Shown here: positions 35,498 through 44,544 of the stretch, in pieces
Position numbering within the stretch: position 1 is the first letter of the stretch
Layout of the letters: each line of letters begins with the position of its first letter
The notes under the pieces: generated by a model
Databases searched by the model: none
What the model was told of the DNA's origin: nothing
The model's input: only the letters and a program-made list of their open reading frames with translations
Program-made: the position numbers and the translations under genes
Assembly: GCF_900105675.1 (NCBI RefSeq)
Contig: NZ_LT629786.1
Coordinates: forward strand, 434,001 to 498,000
Direction: 5' to 3'
DNA from: Pseudomonas synxantha
GTDB taxonomy: Bacteria; Pseudomonadota; Gammaproteobacteria; Pseudomonadales; Pseudomonadaceae
DNA: 64,000 nt

Positions 35498-36625
35498 TCA
35501 GTACTTATGGTCGTTGAGCAGGTCCTGCACGCTGGACGACGGCCAGCGCTTGTAGAACTTCAACAGTTCGGCGGCGCGGTTGGTAAAAATACCGTCGACG
35601 CCAGCCTTCATCACTTTTTCGAAGTCCACCGGCTCATCCACGGTGTACACATGCACCAGCAGGCCCTTGTCGTGGGTCAGCTTGTTCATTTCAGGTTTGA
35701 CCAGGTCGGTATAGCTCTGGTCGCCGTGGTCGGTCAGCTCAGCCGACGGGCCGGTGCCGATGGCGCCCAGGCTCTTGGCTTGGTCGACCCATTTTTCGAA
35801 CTCGGCGGCATCCTTCGGCTCTTGCTTGGCGTAGTAGGCGGCCTTGGTCGGTTCGCCGGATTCGGCGAAGGTCACTTTGGACTTGGGTTCGATGCTGCCT
35901 TCGCCGACCCACAACAGCAGGATTTTCGGCGTGTTCGGCATTTCCTTCTGCAGCTCCTTGAGGCTGGCTACCTCGAAGGTTTGCAGCACGACACGGCCCT
36001 TGCCCTGGCCGACACCGGTGTTGCTCTTGCCCAGCTTGGAACCGGCGGAGCTCAGCCAGCCCTTGTCCAGCAGCTTGTTTTTCAGGTCGGCTTCGATACC
36101 CGGGAATTGCTTGGGCTCCTTGGTCTCGATGTACAGGCCGGGTTTGTGCGAGGGGTTGCCTTCGGCGATCTTGATGATGTCGTCCAGGCTGAGGATTTTC
36201 AGGCCGACGAAGCCTGGGCGGGCGCGGTCCGGGTAGGCCGCGTTGAACCAGCTGCCGGCGTCGAGGCTTTGCAGTTCTTTCCAGGTGAATTCGTTGGCTG
36301 GCGCATCTTTGCGCTCGGGGAACTTGGTGGCCACGTCGGTGGTGCGCTGCAGGTTGTTGTCGTGCAGGGCAAACAGCACGCCGTCCTTGCTGCGTTGCAG
36401 GTCCAGTTCCAAATAGTCGGCGCCCAGGTCGCGTGCAACTTTGTAGGCGGCGGCGGTGGACTCCGGCGCGTCGTAGGAAGCGCCACGGTGAGCGATTACG
36501 GCAGGGTAGGGAATGCCTTCGTTTGTCGCCAATTCAGCCGGGCTGACTGGGTCGGCAGCCTGAGCCTGGTCGAGGCCGAGCATCAACGCCAGCAGCAAGG
36601 CGCTCTTGGTAAACGTGACAGGCAT
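35498..36625 (-). CDS. glpQ: Periplasmic glycerophosphodiester phosphodiesterase
   Basis: A 375-residue secreted GDPD enzyme that splits glycerophosphodiesters into glycerol-3-phosphate and alcohol. A signal peptide (FTKSALLLALMLGL, cleavage near AQA) is followed by the catalytic signature VIAHRGASYDAPEST with histidine and arginine, and YLELDLQRSKDGVLFALHD with glutamate and aspartate. ATG 36625 follows AAAGGAC; an in-frame start at 36676 would precede the signal peptide. Length fits E. coli GlpQ-like enzymes. It is likely co-oriented with the AraC gene but the two are not clearly one operon. Confidence 0.9.
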   Translation of the reverse strand: MPVTFTKSALLLALMLGLDQAQAADPVSPAELATNEGIPYPAVIAHRGASYDAPESTAAAYKVARDLGADYLELDLQRSKDGVLFALHDNNLQRTTDVATKFPERKDAPANEFTWKELQSLDAGSWFNAAYPDRARPGFVGLKILSLDDIIKIAEGNPSHKPGLYIETKEPKQFPGIEADLKNKLLDKGWLSSAGSKLGKSNTGVGQGKGRVVLQTFEVASLKELQKEMPNTPKILLLWVGEGSIEPKSKVTFAESGEPTKAAYYAKQEPKDAAEFEKWVDQAKSLGAIGTGPSAELTDHGDQSYTDLVKPEMNKLTHDKGLLVHVYTVDEPVDFEKVMKAGVDGIFTNRAAELLKFYKRWPSSSVQDLLNDHKY

Positions 36626-36857
36626 ATGCGAAGTCCTTTCGTGGAGGTAACTTTGAGAAGACGTCCTTTTTAACAATTGATTGCGAAAGGCGCTATCACC
36701 AAACCGACATTAACGTGCGCGCAGTCCAATTTTGTCGGTTTTTTTTAGGGGCATTGCAGTATTCTTGGCCGTAGCTGCCCCATTAGAGGACGGTATTTTT
36801 TGCCACGCGTGTAAACCATCTTTCCAGTCCCTGTGGGACTTTTCAGTGAGGTTTACC

Positions 36858-37181
36858 ATGCGCATCACTTCCGAGCTTATCTGCCAGGCCGCCGACCAAC
36901 TCCATGGCTTTGTCGGCCTCAATCGCAAGACTGGCCAGTACATCGTGCGTTTCAGCGAAGATGCCTTCGGCATGGACGTGGCCGATGACGGCATTATTCC
37001 CACCGCCGAATTCGTCTGGCTGCCCGCCGCCGACCACACCATGACCCTGTGCCGTGAACGCCTACAGTTGCTGCTGGACCAGAATATCGATGACCGCATC
37101 AACATCACCGAACCGTTGCGGGTGTACATGCGTCGGGTGGAGATCCCGCAGATCAGTGCGTTGCGCAGTTTGGTGAGCTGA
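36858..37181 (+). CDS. Conserved hypothetical protein (107 aa)
   Basis: A 107-residue cytoplasmic protein that I know only as a conserved Pseudomonas unknown. It starts MRITSELICQAADQLHGFVG and ends VEIPQISALRSLVS; a DMTMTLC-like region lies in its middle and no motif or signal is visible. ATG 36858 has a GTGAGG upstream. The minus-strand frame of similar length across it is antisense. Confidence 0.65.
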   Translation: MRITSELICQAADQLHGFVGLNRKTGQYIVRFSEDAFGMDVADDGIIPTAEFVWLPAADHTMTLCRERLQLLLDQNIDDRINITEPLRVYMRRVEIPQISALRSLVS

Positions 37182-37222
37182 CCGGTCAAACTGCCCGGGC
37201 GCTTTTACCGGATGGAAACCTC

Positions 37223-37543
37223 TCAATTTGAGAATGAGTAGGCCCGCTCCACCTTGCACACCCGTGTATGAAACGCTGTGTACCAGGTGGCGCGTCCTTG
37301 CTCACGTACCTGTCGATGTTCGGCCTGTTGTTTCCACGCCTGGATCGCCGCCTCGCTGGCCCAGTAGGACACGGTGATGCCCAACCCCTCTTCCCGCGCC
37401 GACTCCACGCCGAGAAAACCCGGTTGTTGCTGTGCCAGTTCCAGCATGCGTGCGGCGGCTTCGCCATAGCCCAGGTCGCCTTCGGTACGCAGTGAGCTGA
37501 AAATCACCGCGTAATAAGGCGGGGCGGGTGTCTTGGCGATCAT
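37223..37543 (-). CDS. Antibiotic biosynthesis monooxygenase (ABM) domain protein
   Basis: A 106-residue ABM-fold protein. YYAVIFSSLR, ELAQQQPGFLGVESAR, and ITVSYWASEAAIQAWKQQAEH are the family strands and helix. Free-standing members include quinol or haem oxygenases, but many have no known role. ATG 37543 overlaps the stop of the CTP-synthase-tail-like gene (ATGA), so both are made from one transcript. Confidence 0.87.
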   Translation of the reverse strand: MIAKTPAPPYYAVIFSSLRTEGDLGYGEAAARMLELAQQQPGFLGVESAREEGLGITVSYWASEAAIQAWKQQAEHRQVREQGRATWYTAFHTRVCKVERAYSFSN

Positions 37544-38247
37544 ACCGATGCCCCTCGGCAAGCCTTCAGCAGGGCCAGCGCCAACGGCGGGGTGACGCCC
37601 TTCAGCGCGGCGCGTTCGGGCTGGAACAAGGTGGCGACGAAGAACGGATGGTCGAGCAATTCCACAGCGCGCAGGTCGCCCGCCGAATCATGAGCGCTGG
37701 GAATCAGGTCGCCTTCCAGCAGTGCGTCGGCAAACGTTGGGTTGATGCCGTAGCGGCATCGATAACCTTCGTCGATGTCCACGCTGGCGTAGGCTTGGGC
37801 AATGCGCGTGTAAGGGGCCAGGCGCACTGTGTCGTTCACCTCTACCAGTGTGCAGCTCAGTGGCGTAATGACGGCGCGTTCAGCGTCCGGAGCCAGCTCG
37901 CCATGCTCGGCATCTGCCCAGCCAAGTACGTTGCGGGCATATTCCAGCACGGCATGTTGAAAGCCACCGCAAGTGCCGAGGAAAGGGCGTTTTTGCTCGC
38001 GGGCAAAACGGATCGCCCGTAGTGCGCCCTCGGTGTCGCGATAGGGGCTGGCGGGTACGCACCAGAAACCGTCAAAACCCTGCAGGGCAGAGGTGCAGGT
38101 GAGTGTGTCGGTGTCGAGCCATTGCACATGGACGCTCAGGCCCAGTGCGGCGGCGGCCTGCTGCAGTGCCACCGGGATAGCCTGGTGGGCGATCACATCA
38201 GGGTTGTAGTCGCCGATCAGGGCGAGGTGCAGAGCGGGGGTTGTCAT
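37540..38247 (-). CDS. CTP synthase C-terminal-region-like (class I glutamine amidotransferase fold) protein
   Basis: A 235-residue class I amidotransferase-like protein resembling the C-terminal domain of CTP synthase but standing alone. The nucleophile cysteine is in GTCGGFQHA (about 94-102). Near the end CTP synthase has HPFFVGVQFHPE; here the segment is HPFFVATLFQPE, so the catalytic histidine is replaced by glutamine. Proteins of this kind are annotated in pseudomonads as CTP-synthase-related; no synthetase domain is nearby. It is the first gene of a pair with the ABM protein. It could hydrolyse a gamma-glutamyl compound or act without glutaminase activity. Confidence 0.8.
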   Translation of the reverse strand: MTTPALHLALIGDYNPDVIAHQAIPVALQQAAAALGLSVHVQWLDTDTLTCTSALQGFDGFWCVPASPYRDTEGALRAIRFAREQKRPFLGTCGGFQHAVLEYARNVLGWADAEHGELAPDAERAVITPLSCTLVEVNDTVRLAPYTRIAQAYASVDIDEGYRCRYGINPTFADALLEGDLIPSAHDSAGDLRAVELLDHPFFVATLFQPERAALKGVTPPLALALLKACRGASV

Positions 38248-38327
38248 CGTGTACGTCCCTTGGCTTGTGGTGGGCTGATACGCACTATAGATTGGCGTCC
38301 ACGCAATCAATATTGGCGTTTGCCCAT

Positions 38328-39212
38328 ATGCTCAATGCAGCCACGCACTATCAAATCGACTACCCCGACCTGTCATTGATCCTTGCCCTGGTGCGTGGCG
38401 GCACCCTGGCGCGGGCGGCTGCGTTATTGAAGGTAGACGTGTCCACGGTATTCCGGGCGATGCGGCGGCTGGAGGCGGCACTGGGCCAGACCCTGTTTGA
38501 AAAAAGCCGCGCCGGTTACTTGCCCACCAGCCTGGCGAGCAACCTGGCGCAACAGGCCGAACGGGCAGAACTCGCACTGGAGGCTGCGCGCATAGGGGTG
38601 GAGCAGGGCGGCGAGGTAATCAGCGGCACCGTGCGCCTGACCTGCACCGACGCGGTATTGCAAGGCTTGCTGCTGCCGGCCCTGGCGCAGTTCATGCCGG
38701 CCTATCCAGCGTTGACCCTGGAACTGAGCACATCCAATGACTTCGCCAACCTCAGCCGGCGTGATGCGGATATCGCTCTGCGCCTGACCAGCAAGCCGCC
38801 AGAGCACCTGGTCGGACGTTGCCTGGGGACCGTGGCGTACCAAGTGTGTGCCAGTGCCGACTATGCACGTCGGCATGCAGGCCAGGATCTAACCGACCTG
38901 GCCTGGATCGCACCGGATGACTTTTTGCCCGACCACCCCACCGTGGCCTGGCGCCGTGAGCATTTGCCGGGCGTGCGCCCCAGTTACCGCTGCAACAGCA
39001 TGCAGTCGGTGACTGAACTGGTGCGTGCCGGGCTGGGCGTGGCGGCGTTGCCGGATTTTCTAATGGGCGATGGCTTGCAACCACTGGGCCCTGCGTTGGC
39101 GGGGCACGACACCTCGCTGTGGCTGTTGACGCGCCCTGATTGCCGGGCGTTGCGTTCGGTGGTGACGCTGTTTGATGAGCTGGGGCGGCATGTGCGCGGG
39201 TTGCGACCTTAG
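38328..39212 (+). CDS. LysR-family regulator
   Basis: A 294-residue LysR-type regulator, DNA-binding segment GTLARAAALLKVDVSTVFRAM near the start. ATG 38328 is used; the frame is open further but lacks homology. It is divergent from the amidotransferase-like gene 80 bases away, and the space holds ATTGGCGTCCACGCAAT, a near-palindrome with a second ATTGGCGT nearby, so it is the likely regulator of that pair. Confidence 0.87.
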   Translation: MLNAATHYQIDYPDLSLILALVRGGTLARAAALLKVDVSTVFRAMRRLEAALGQTLFEKSRAGYLPTSLASNLAQQAERAELALEAARIGVEQGGEVISGTVRLTCTDAVLQGLLLPALAQFMPAYPALTLELSTSNDFANLSRRDADIALRLTSKPPEHLVGRCLGTVAYQVCASADYARRHAGQDLTDLAWIAPDDFLPDHPTVAWRREHLPGVRPSYRCNSMQSVTELVRAGLGVAALPDFLMGDGLQPLGPALAGHDTSLWLLTRPDCRALRSVVTLFDELGRHVRGLRP

Positions 39213-39727
39213 GCTTTACGCACAAACTGTTCATGCATTTCACACGTCAGGGTTTCGATGCGCTCGGTCAGTTGCTTGGTCATTTCCGTCAACCGGGTGT
39301 TCTGCTCCAACAATTCCATCAGCTGTTTGGTGGTTTGTGCTGCCTGGGCCTGACGTTCGGTATTGGCGGTGGCGAGGGCTTCACGGTGTTGCGCGTCGGC
39401 GTCGGATTGGGCTTTGTCCCGGGCGGCCTGGCGTGTCTGGGCGAGCAGGATCAGCGGCGCGGCGTAGGCCGATTGCAGGCTGAAGGCCAGGTTGAGCAGG
39501 ATGAAGGGGTAGACGTCAAAGTGAGTAACGCCGGTTATGTTCAGCACCACCCACAACACCACGATCGCGGTTTGTGCCCCGAGGAAGGTCGGCGTGCCAA
39601 AGAAGCGCGCAAAGGCCTCAGCCTTGAGGGCAAAAGTGTCGTTGCCGAAGGTCGGTGCCAGGTGCGCGTGACCTCGGTGGAAACGCAGGTGGTCAGTGGG
39701 GGTGGCGTCTGGCTTGTCTGGGGTCAT
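39209..39727 (-). CDS. DUF1003-family membrane protein
   Basis: A 172-residue protein of the DUF1003 family. Two hydrophobic segments lie at about 52-67 (AQTAIVVLWVVLNITG) and 75-95, followed by a charged helix of about 70 residues with coiled-coil-like heptads (LMELLEQNTRLTEMTKQLTERIETL). The family segment AFARFFGTPTFLG precedes the first helix. Function is unknown. Confidence 0.85.
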   Translation of the reverse strand: MTPDKPDATPTDHLRFHRGHAHLAPTFGNDTFALKAEAFARFFGTPTFLGAQTAIVVLWVVLNITGVTHFDVYPFILLNLAFSLQSAYAAPLILLAQTRQAARDKAQSDADAQHREALATANTERQAQAAQTTKQLMELLEQNTRLTEMTKQLTERIETLTCEMHEQFVRKA

Positions 39728-39802
39728 GGCGAGCTCGGATCCTTGGCGTAAAGACAGCCAACACTATAGACCGAGCTCCCAGGCGCGCACATGAATAACC
39801 GG

Positions 39803-41122
39803 TCAGCGATTGCCCCGCTCATTGGCAAAGGCGCTCACCGCCTGCACCGCTTCGCCGGTGCCCTCGCGAATCTGCAGGATCACCGTGCCCGCCTGGTTGG
39901 CCAGGTCTACGCCCTGAGCCGCGCGGTCGCGAGTGGCGTCCATGCTGTCGATGGCTTGGCGGGTTTCATCCTGGATCATGGCGATCATCCCGGAAATCTG
40001 CGCAGTGGAGCCGCTGGTGCGCGCCGCCAATTGCCGCACTTCATCGGCGACCACGGCAAAGCCACGGCCCTGCTCGCCAGCGCGGGCGGCTTCAATGGCG
40101 GCGTTGAGCGCCAGCAGGTTGGTCTGGTCGGCGATGCCGCGGATGGTATTGACGATGGTGGTGATCTCTTGCGAACGCTCGCCGAGTTTGGCGATCAGCT
40201 GCGAAGAGGTATCGATATCCTGGGCAATGTCGCGCATGCCACTGGCTGTTTTCTGAATCACCTCGGCGCCTTTTTCGGCCATCTCCTGGGTGTTCAAGGA
40301 CAGGTGATAAGCCTGTGCCGCGCTCTGTGCGTCGGTGGCATGTTGTTGCACGCGGGCGGTAACGTCCGAGGCGAACTTCACCACTTTGCACAGGCGCCCG
40401 CTGGCGTCGTACACCGGGTTGTAGCTGGCTTCGAGCCACACCACCTGGCCGTTTTTATCCACCCGCTCGAACTGGCCGTTGAACAGCTCGCCCTGATTCA
40501 GGCGTTTCCAGAACTCGCTGTAGGCGGCACCGTTGGCCAACTCCGGTTTGCAGAACAGGCGGTGATGCTTGCCCTGGATCTGCGCCAGGCTGTAGCCCAT
40601 GCGCTGCAGGAAATTCGCGTTGGCGCTGATGATGGTGCCGTCGAGGTTGAATTCGATCATTGCCATGGCGCGGTCGATAGCTGCAAGCTTGGCGTTGGCC
40701 TCACTTTCGGCCTGCAGGCGTGGGGTGACATCCATGGCGTACTTCACCACTTTAATCACGCGACCGGCTTCATCCCGCACCGGGTTGTAGCTGGCTTCCA
40801 GCCACACCGATGCGCCATTGGCGCCCACCCGCTCGAAGGTGGCTGACTGGAATTGGCCGTTGCGCAAGTGCGTCCACAGCTGGTTGTACTCGGCGCTGCG
40901 GGCGAATGCGGGGGGGCAGAACATCCGGTGGGGCTGGCCCAGGATCTGTTCGGCGCGATAACCCATGGTCTTGAGGAAGTTGTCATTGGCCCGCAGCACG
41001 TTGCCTTGCAGGTCGAATTCGATGACGGCCATGGAGCGTTCGATCGCATCCAGCAGGCTGGCTTGTTGGGCGATACGGTGTTGCAGGGCATTGATGGTTT
41101 TCTTGTGGGCGTTGAATAGCAT
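39803..41122 (-). CDS. bdlA: Soluble methyl-accepting chemotaxis protein with two PAS domains (BdlA-like)
   Basis: A 439-residue chemoreceptor without membrane segments. Two PAS domains (about 20-130 and 140-260) both start with IEF(D/N)L-type strands and end with WLEASYNPV; the C-terminal signalling helices carry the conserved hairpin region ([19 protein letters not shown]). This order matches BdlA of P. aeruginosa, which controls biofilm dispersion in response to c-di-GMP and nutrients. ATG 41122 is used; the longer frame to 41212 adds an unlikely leader. The neighbour upstream is a GGDEF diguanylate cyclase, which fits the same signal path. Confidence 0.85.
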   Translation of the reverse strand: MLFNAHKKTINALQHRIAQQASLLDAIERSMAVIEFDLQGNVLRANDNFLKTMGYRAEQILGQPHRMFCPPAFARSAEYNQLWTHLRNGQFQSATFERVGANGASVWLEASYNPVRDEAGRVIKVVKYAMDVTPRLQAESEANAKLAAIDRAMAMIEFNLDGTIISANANFLQRMGYSLAQIQGKHHRLFCKPELANGAAYSEFWKRLNQGELFNGQFERVDKNGQVVWLEASYNPVYDASGRLCKVVKFASDVTARVQQHATDAQSAAQAYHLSLNTQEMAEKGAEVIQKTASGMRDIAQDIDTSSQLIAKLGERSQEITTIVNTIRGIADQTNLLALNAAIEAARAGEQGRGFAVVADEVRQLAARTSGSTAQISGMIAMIQDETRQAIDSMDATRDRAAQGVDLANQAGTVILQIREGTGEAVQAVSAFANERGNR

Positions 41123-41384
41123 GTTAGAGGCTCGGGCATGCAAGCATATGCGGTATCCATGTATTTGCGCCTGACCCCGTAGGGCTCCTGGCCGTACGGT
41201 TGACTTGCTCATTGCCAGCTTCCTGGTGCTGACAGAGGGGGTGGAACAACGGTTTCAGAGTAATCAGCCTGCCAAGAAGTTCGCCCGTTGGGCAGGACCA
41301 TTATTGGGCAGGCGACCAATGGCGGCATTATGCTATTGCGGCAGGTGGGCGGCGTTGGATTCGGACGAGGTGTTATCGGACAAC

Positions 41385-42443
41385 TCAGGCTGGAGAGGCG
41401 GCTATCCAGTCGCTGGTCTTGACGCGGTCGCGGCCGCTGTCCTTGGCGGCATACAGCGCGAGATCCGCGGCGTTGAGCCACGCGACCGCATCGTTGAAAG
41501 AGGGATGGAAATCCGCCAGGCCAATGCTCAGGCTGACGCGCAGCTCAGGGATTTGCGGATGCCGATAGTTACCGAAAGTTTCGCGGAGCCGCTCCATGAC
41601 TTGCGCCGCTTCTTCCAGCGGCATCCTCGGAAGGATCACACAGAACTCATCGCCTCCATAGCGACCAGCCAGGTCGTCTTCCCGCAGGCGTTGGCGCAGC
41701 TCGTGGCTCAACTGGCGCAGTACCGTATCTCCGACGGTGTGGCCGTGGATGTCATTGATGTTTTTGAAGTGATCGATATCGATCAAGGCGATGGTCGCCT
41801 GGCCTTGTTGCTGCTGGCATTTATGGAACTTGAGATTGAGCAGGTCTTTCCACGAACCATGGTTGAGCAGGCCGGTAAGGCTATCGATGCGGCTCAGGGC
41901 GCTGAGGGCGCGTTTATGGTCCGACAGTTTAATCGCCAGCTGATAGCAGACCATGCCGATGGCCATCGGGTAGAGCGTCAGCATCGGCAAACAGGTGTAG
42001 ACCTCGATGAGGCTGACACTGGGGTCGAACTTGATCCCGAACAGGCCCCAAGCCACCGCGATACCGGCCGCCTGCGCCGGCAGCCCGAGCAGGAACAGGC
42101 GTTTGCCGCCGGCGGCGACATTGTTCATGGCCATCATCGACAGAATGGTGACGGTCGTCAGTGGTGAGAACTGGGTGGCAGCCGCCCAGAAACCGCCGGC
42201 CAACGAGTCATACAACAGGTTGCGTTGCTCGGCCTGGTAGGGGAACGGCGAGCGAGTTGAGAGCTGGTGCGCCACATGCGCCCAGGCCAAGCCATTGAAC
42301 AACAGCAACGCCCAGACCCAAGCGGGCATGGACAAGGGGTACAACGCGCCAACCACGCTGATGCTGCCGATGCCAAGGCCGATAATCCTTGGCTTGTAGA
42401 TACGCCTGGCAAATGAAAGCCCTTTGCCTCGTCTGTTTTCCAT
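41385..42443 (-). CDS. MASE2-GGDEF diguanylate cyclase
   Basis: A 352-residue membrane-bound cyclase. The N-terminal half has about six helices resembling MASE2 (as in E. coli AdrA/DgcC), and the C-terminal domain carries the active-site motif RYGGDEF with the metal-binding IDIDHFKNIND segment. An I-site RxxD just before it is not obvious. It makes c-di-GMP from two GTP. It lies upstream of the BdlA-like gene on the same strand with 260 bases between that hold no gene, so the two may be separate units. Confidence 0.9.
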   Translation of the reverse strand: MENRRGKGLSFARRIYKPRIIGLGIGSISVVGALYPLSMPAWVWALLLFNGLAWAHVAHQLSTRSPFPYQAEQRNLLYDSLAGGFWAAATQFSPLTTVTILSMMAMNNVAAGGKRLFLLGLPAQAAGIAVAWGLFGIKFDPSVSLIEVYTCLPMLTLYPMAIGMVCYQLAIKLSDHKRALSALSRIDSLTGLLNHGSWKDLLNLKFHKCQQQQGQATIALIDIDHFKNINDIHGHTVGDTVLRQLSHELRQRLREDDLAGRYGGDEFCVILPRMPLEEAAQVMERLRETFGNYRHPQIPELRVSLSIGLADFHPSFNDAVAWLNAADLALYAAKDSGRDRVKTSDWIAASPA

Positions 42444-42630
42444 AGTGTCCTGGGTCAGCTGTTTTGTGCGGGTACGGTCGCGTGCGTCAGCGGGCGGAAC
42501 CGCTGATCGACAAATGCGAGCGATTGTCGATTATTCCTGTGGGAATAATCAGTGTCCTTCTAGGCCATTTGCGCAAAACAGCGGGTGAATGCGCCAAATA
42601 CGACTTGCAATGTCGCCCAGGCAACAGGAC

Positions 42631-43257
42631 TTAGTGCGCACGCGGCGCGCTGACTTCGTAGCCGGCGAGGAACAGGTCGATGGCCGACTCGATGACACCG
42701 GCTTGGGCGGCAGCGTCAAGGGTGGGCTGGCCGAGGGTTATCTGCGGCCAGAATGCGAAAGCCTTGAGCAGGCTCTGGATCTGGTGGGCAGCGAAAGCCG
42801 GATCGGTACAGGTGAGGCGGCCGTCTTCCTGGGCGGCGCGTACCCATTGGGTAAAGCCTTCCTCCCGTGCGCTCAGGCGGTTGACCATATCTTGCGCGCG
42901 GTCCGGCGAATGGATGGTGGCAGCGATAGCCACACGTGCCAGGTCGAGGAAGTTGGTGTCCGACATCATCTTCATTTTCGCTTCCAGCAACCTGCGCAGT
43001 TGATCGCGCAAAGGACGGTCGCAGGCGTAGTTCACGTCCAGTTGCGCAACACTGCTGGCCCATAGCTGGTGGAGGATCTCGGCGAACAGCTCTTCCTTGC
43101 TGGGGAAGTGGTTGTACACCGTGCGCTTGGAAACACCGGCAGTGGCGGCGATTTTGTCCATGCTGGTGACCTCGAAGCCGTTCTCGCGAAATTCGGCGAT
43201 CGCCGCAGCCACGATGGCTTCGCGTTTACGCTCGGTGAGGCGCTTGGGGGCAGTCAT
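42631..43257 (-). CDS. TetR-family repressor
   Basis: A 208-residue TetR-family regulator. The DNA-binding domain reads AAIAEFRENGFEVTSMDKIAATAGVSKRTVYNHF near the start, followed by a helical ligand-binding domain. ATG 43257 is taken, 43266 is possible. It is divergent from the metallo-beta-lactamase-fold gene, with two copies of a TACACT..AGTGTA-type site between, so it very probably represses both genes until a ligand binds. Confidence 0.9.
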   Translation of the reverse strand: MTAPKRLTERKREAIVAAAIAEFRENGFEVTSMDKIAATAGVSKRTVYNHFPSKEELFAEILHQLWASSVAQLDVNYACDRPLRDQLRRLLEAKMKMMSDTNFLDLARVAIAATIHSPDRAQDMVNRLSAREEGFTQWVRAAQEDGRLTCTDPAFAAHQIQSLLKAFAFWPQITLGQPTLDAAAQAGVIESAIDLFLAGYEVSAPRAH

Positions 43258-43284
43258 GGATAGCATTCGACTCAAAATGGAAAT

Positions 43285-43300
43285 TACACTCGGCAGTTTA
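43285..43300. promoter_or_regulatory. TetR operator-like site, imperfect copy
   Basis: TACACTCGGCAGTTTA matches the second copy in 13 of 16 bases. It lies 28 bases upstream of the TetR start, suited to autoregulation. Confidence 0.6.
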
Positions 43301-43331
43301 CTTGCTCCGGCTTTTGTTGCAATCTAGAAAC

Positions 43332-43347
43332 TACACTGTGCAGTGTA
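43332..43347. promoter_or_regulatory. TetR operator, 7-2-7 inverted repeat
   Basis: TACACTG-TG-CAGTGTA is a perfect seven-base inverted repeat 33 bases ahead of the metallo-beta-lactamase-fold gene start, in the shared promoter region with the TetR gene. Confidence 0.8.
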
Positions 43348-43379
43348 ATTTTTGAGCGGACCGTAGGAGTCACTCTGTA

Positions 43380-44438
43380 ATGGCCACGATTTCAAACCGT
43401 CTGAACCCTGCGCCTGTGGCGCTCAAGCCTGTCGCGCAGGGCCAGGAGCATTTCAGCAATGACGCCCCGGTGCAGCACGGCGGCTTGGGCAAGACCCTGC
43501 GTATTTTCTGGAACATGCTGTTCAACAAGCCGCGCACTACACGGCCGGTGGGGCAGATTCCGGTGCAGCCCCTGACCCGTGAACAGTTGTTGGCCGCACC
43601 CGATCACAGTGTGTACCGCCTCGGGCATTCGACCGTACTGCTGAAAATGCGCGGTAAATTCTGGGTCACCGACCCGGTATTCGCCGAGCGTGCCTCGCCA
43701 TTCAGTTGGGCCGGCCCCAAGCGTTTCCACCAACCGCCCATCAGCCTTGAAGAGTTGCCACCCCTGGAGGCGGTTATTCTTTCCCACAACCATTACGACC
43801 ATCTCGACCATAAGGCGGTGGTCCAATTGGCCGACAAGACAAACTACTTCCTGGCACCCCTGGGCGTCGGCGACACGCTGATCAAATGGGGAGTAGACGC
43901 CAGCAAAGTCTGCCAGCTGGATTGGTGGCAGGGCACCGAGGTGGACGGCATTCGTTTTATCGCCACCCCGGCGCAGCACTTTTCCGGACGTGGCTTGTTT
44001 GATAGCAACCAGACACTGTGGTGCTCCTGGGTAATGATCGACGATGCGCGCCGAATTTTTTTCAGTGGCGACACCGGCTATTTCGACGGTTTCAAACGCA
44101 TCGGCGAGCAATACGGTCCGTTTGACCTGACCCTGATGGAAACTGGCGCTTACAACGTCGATTGGCCCCACGTACACATGCAGCCGGAGCAAACGCTGCA
44201 GGCGCATATCGACCTCAAGGGGCGCTGGCTGCTGCCGATCCACAACGGCACCTTCGACCTGGCATTCCACGCTTGGCACGAACCCTTCGACCGCATCATG
44301 GCCCTGGCCTGGGAACGCAACGTATCGATCACCACCCCGGCGATGGGGCAGGCGTTCCGCTTGAGCCTGCCCGAGCGCGGGCATGCCTGGTGGTTGGAGG
44401 TGGAGCCTCAACTTGTGCAGGAGCGGGCACCAGGCTGA
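43380..44438 (+). CDS. MBL-fold metallohydrolase (NAPE-PLD/UlaG-like)
   Basis: A 352-residue metallo-beta-lactamase-fold hydrolase. The metal-binding signature is SHNHYDHLDH (about 135-144) with further ligands in HFSGRG, SGDTGYFDGF and PIHNGTFDL. The overall order is like N-acyl-phosphatidylethanolamine phospholipase D and UlaG proteins. An N-terminal 60-residue stretch before the domain has no signal peptide. It is controlled by the divergent TetR gene through the operators at 43285 and 43332. Substrate unknown; a lipid-like compound is a reasonable guess. Confidence 0.87.
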   Translation: MATISNRLNPAPVALKPVAQGQEHFSNDAPVQHGGLGKTLRIFWNMLFNKPRTTRPVGQIPVQPLTREQLLAAPDHSVYRLGHSTVLLKMRGKFWVTDPVFAERASPFSWAGPKRFHQPPISLEELPPLEAVILSHNHYDHLDHKAVVQLADKTNYFLAPLGVGDTLIKWGVDASKVCQLDWWQGTEVDGIRFIATPAQHFSGRGLFDSNQTLWCSWVMIDDARRIFFSGDTGYFDGFKRIGEQYGPFDLTLMETGAYNVDWPHVHMQPEQTLQAHIDLKGRWLLPIHNGTFDLAFHAWHEPFDRIMALAWERNVSITTPAMGQAFRLSLPERGHAWWLEVEPQLVQERAPG

Positions 44439-44544
44439 GCCAAGTGGATTAAGGAAAAGAGCTTTTCAGAGGATTTCAGCCCTGCGACAAACGTCAGACG
44501 AGAGTGCGATGATCTCCGGGAATTATTTCGGGGAAGATATTTCG

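Noticed and set aside
35507..36673. A 388-codon plus-strand frame across glpQ
   Set aside because: Antisense to a clear signal-peptide enzyme; composition is that of a shadow frame.
36703..36746. Terminator-like ACCGACA...TGTCGGT with T-run near the glpQ promoter
   Set aside because: The loop is over 20 bases and there is no plus-strand gene ending here, so it is probably chance.
43392..44411. Long minus-strand frame across the metallohydrolase gene
   Set aside because: Shadow of a gene with all metal ligands in place on the plus strand.
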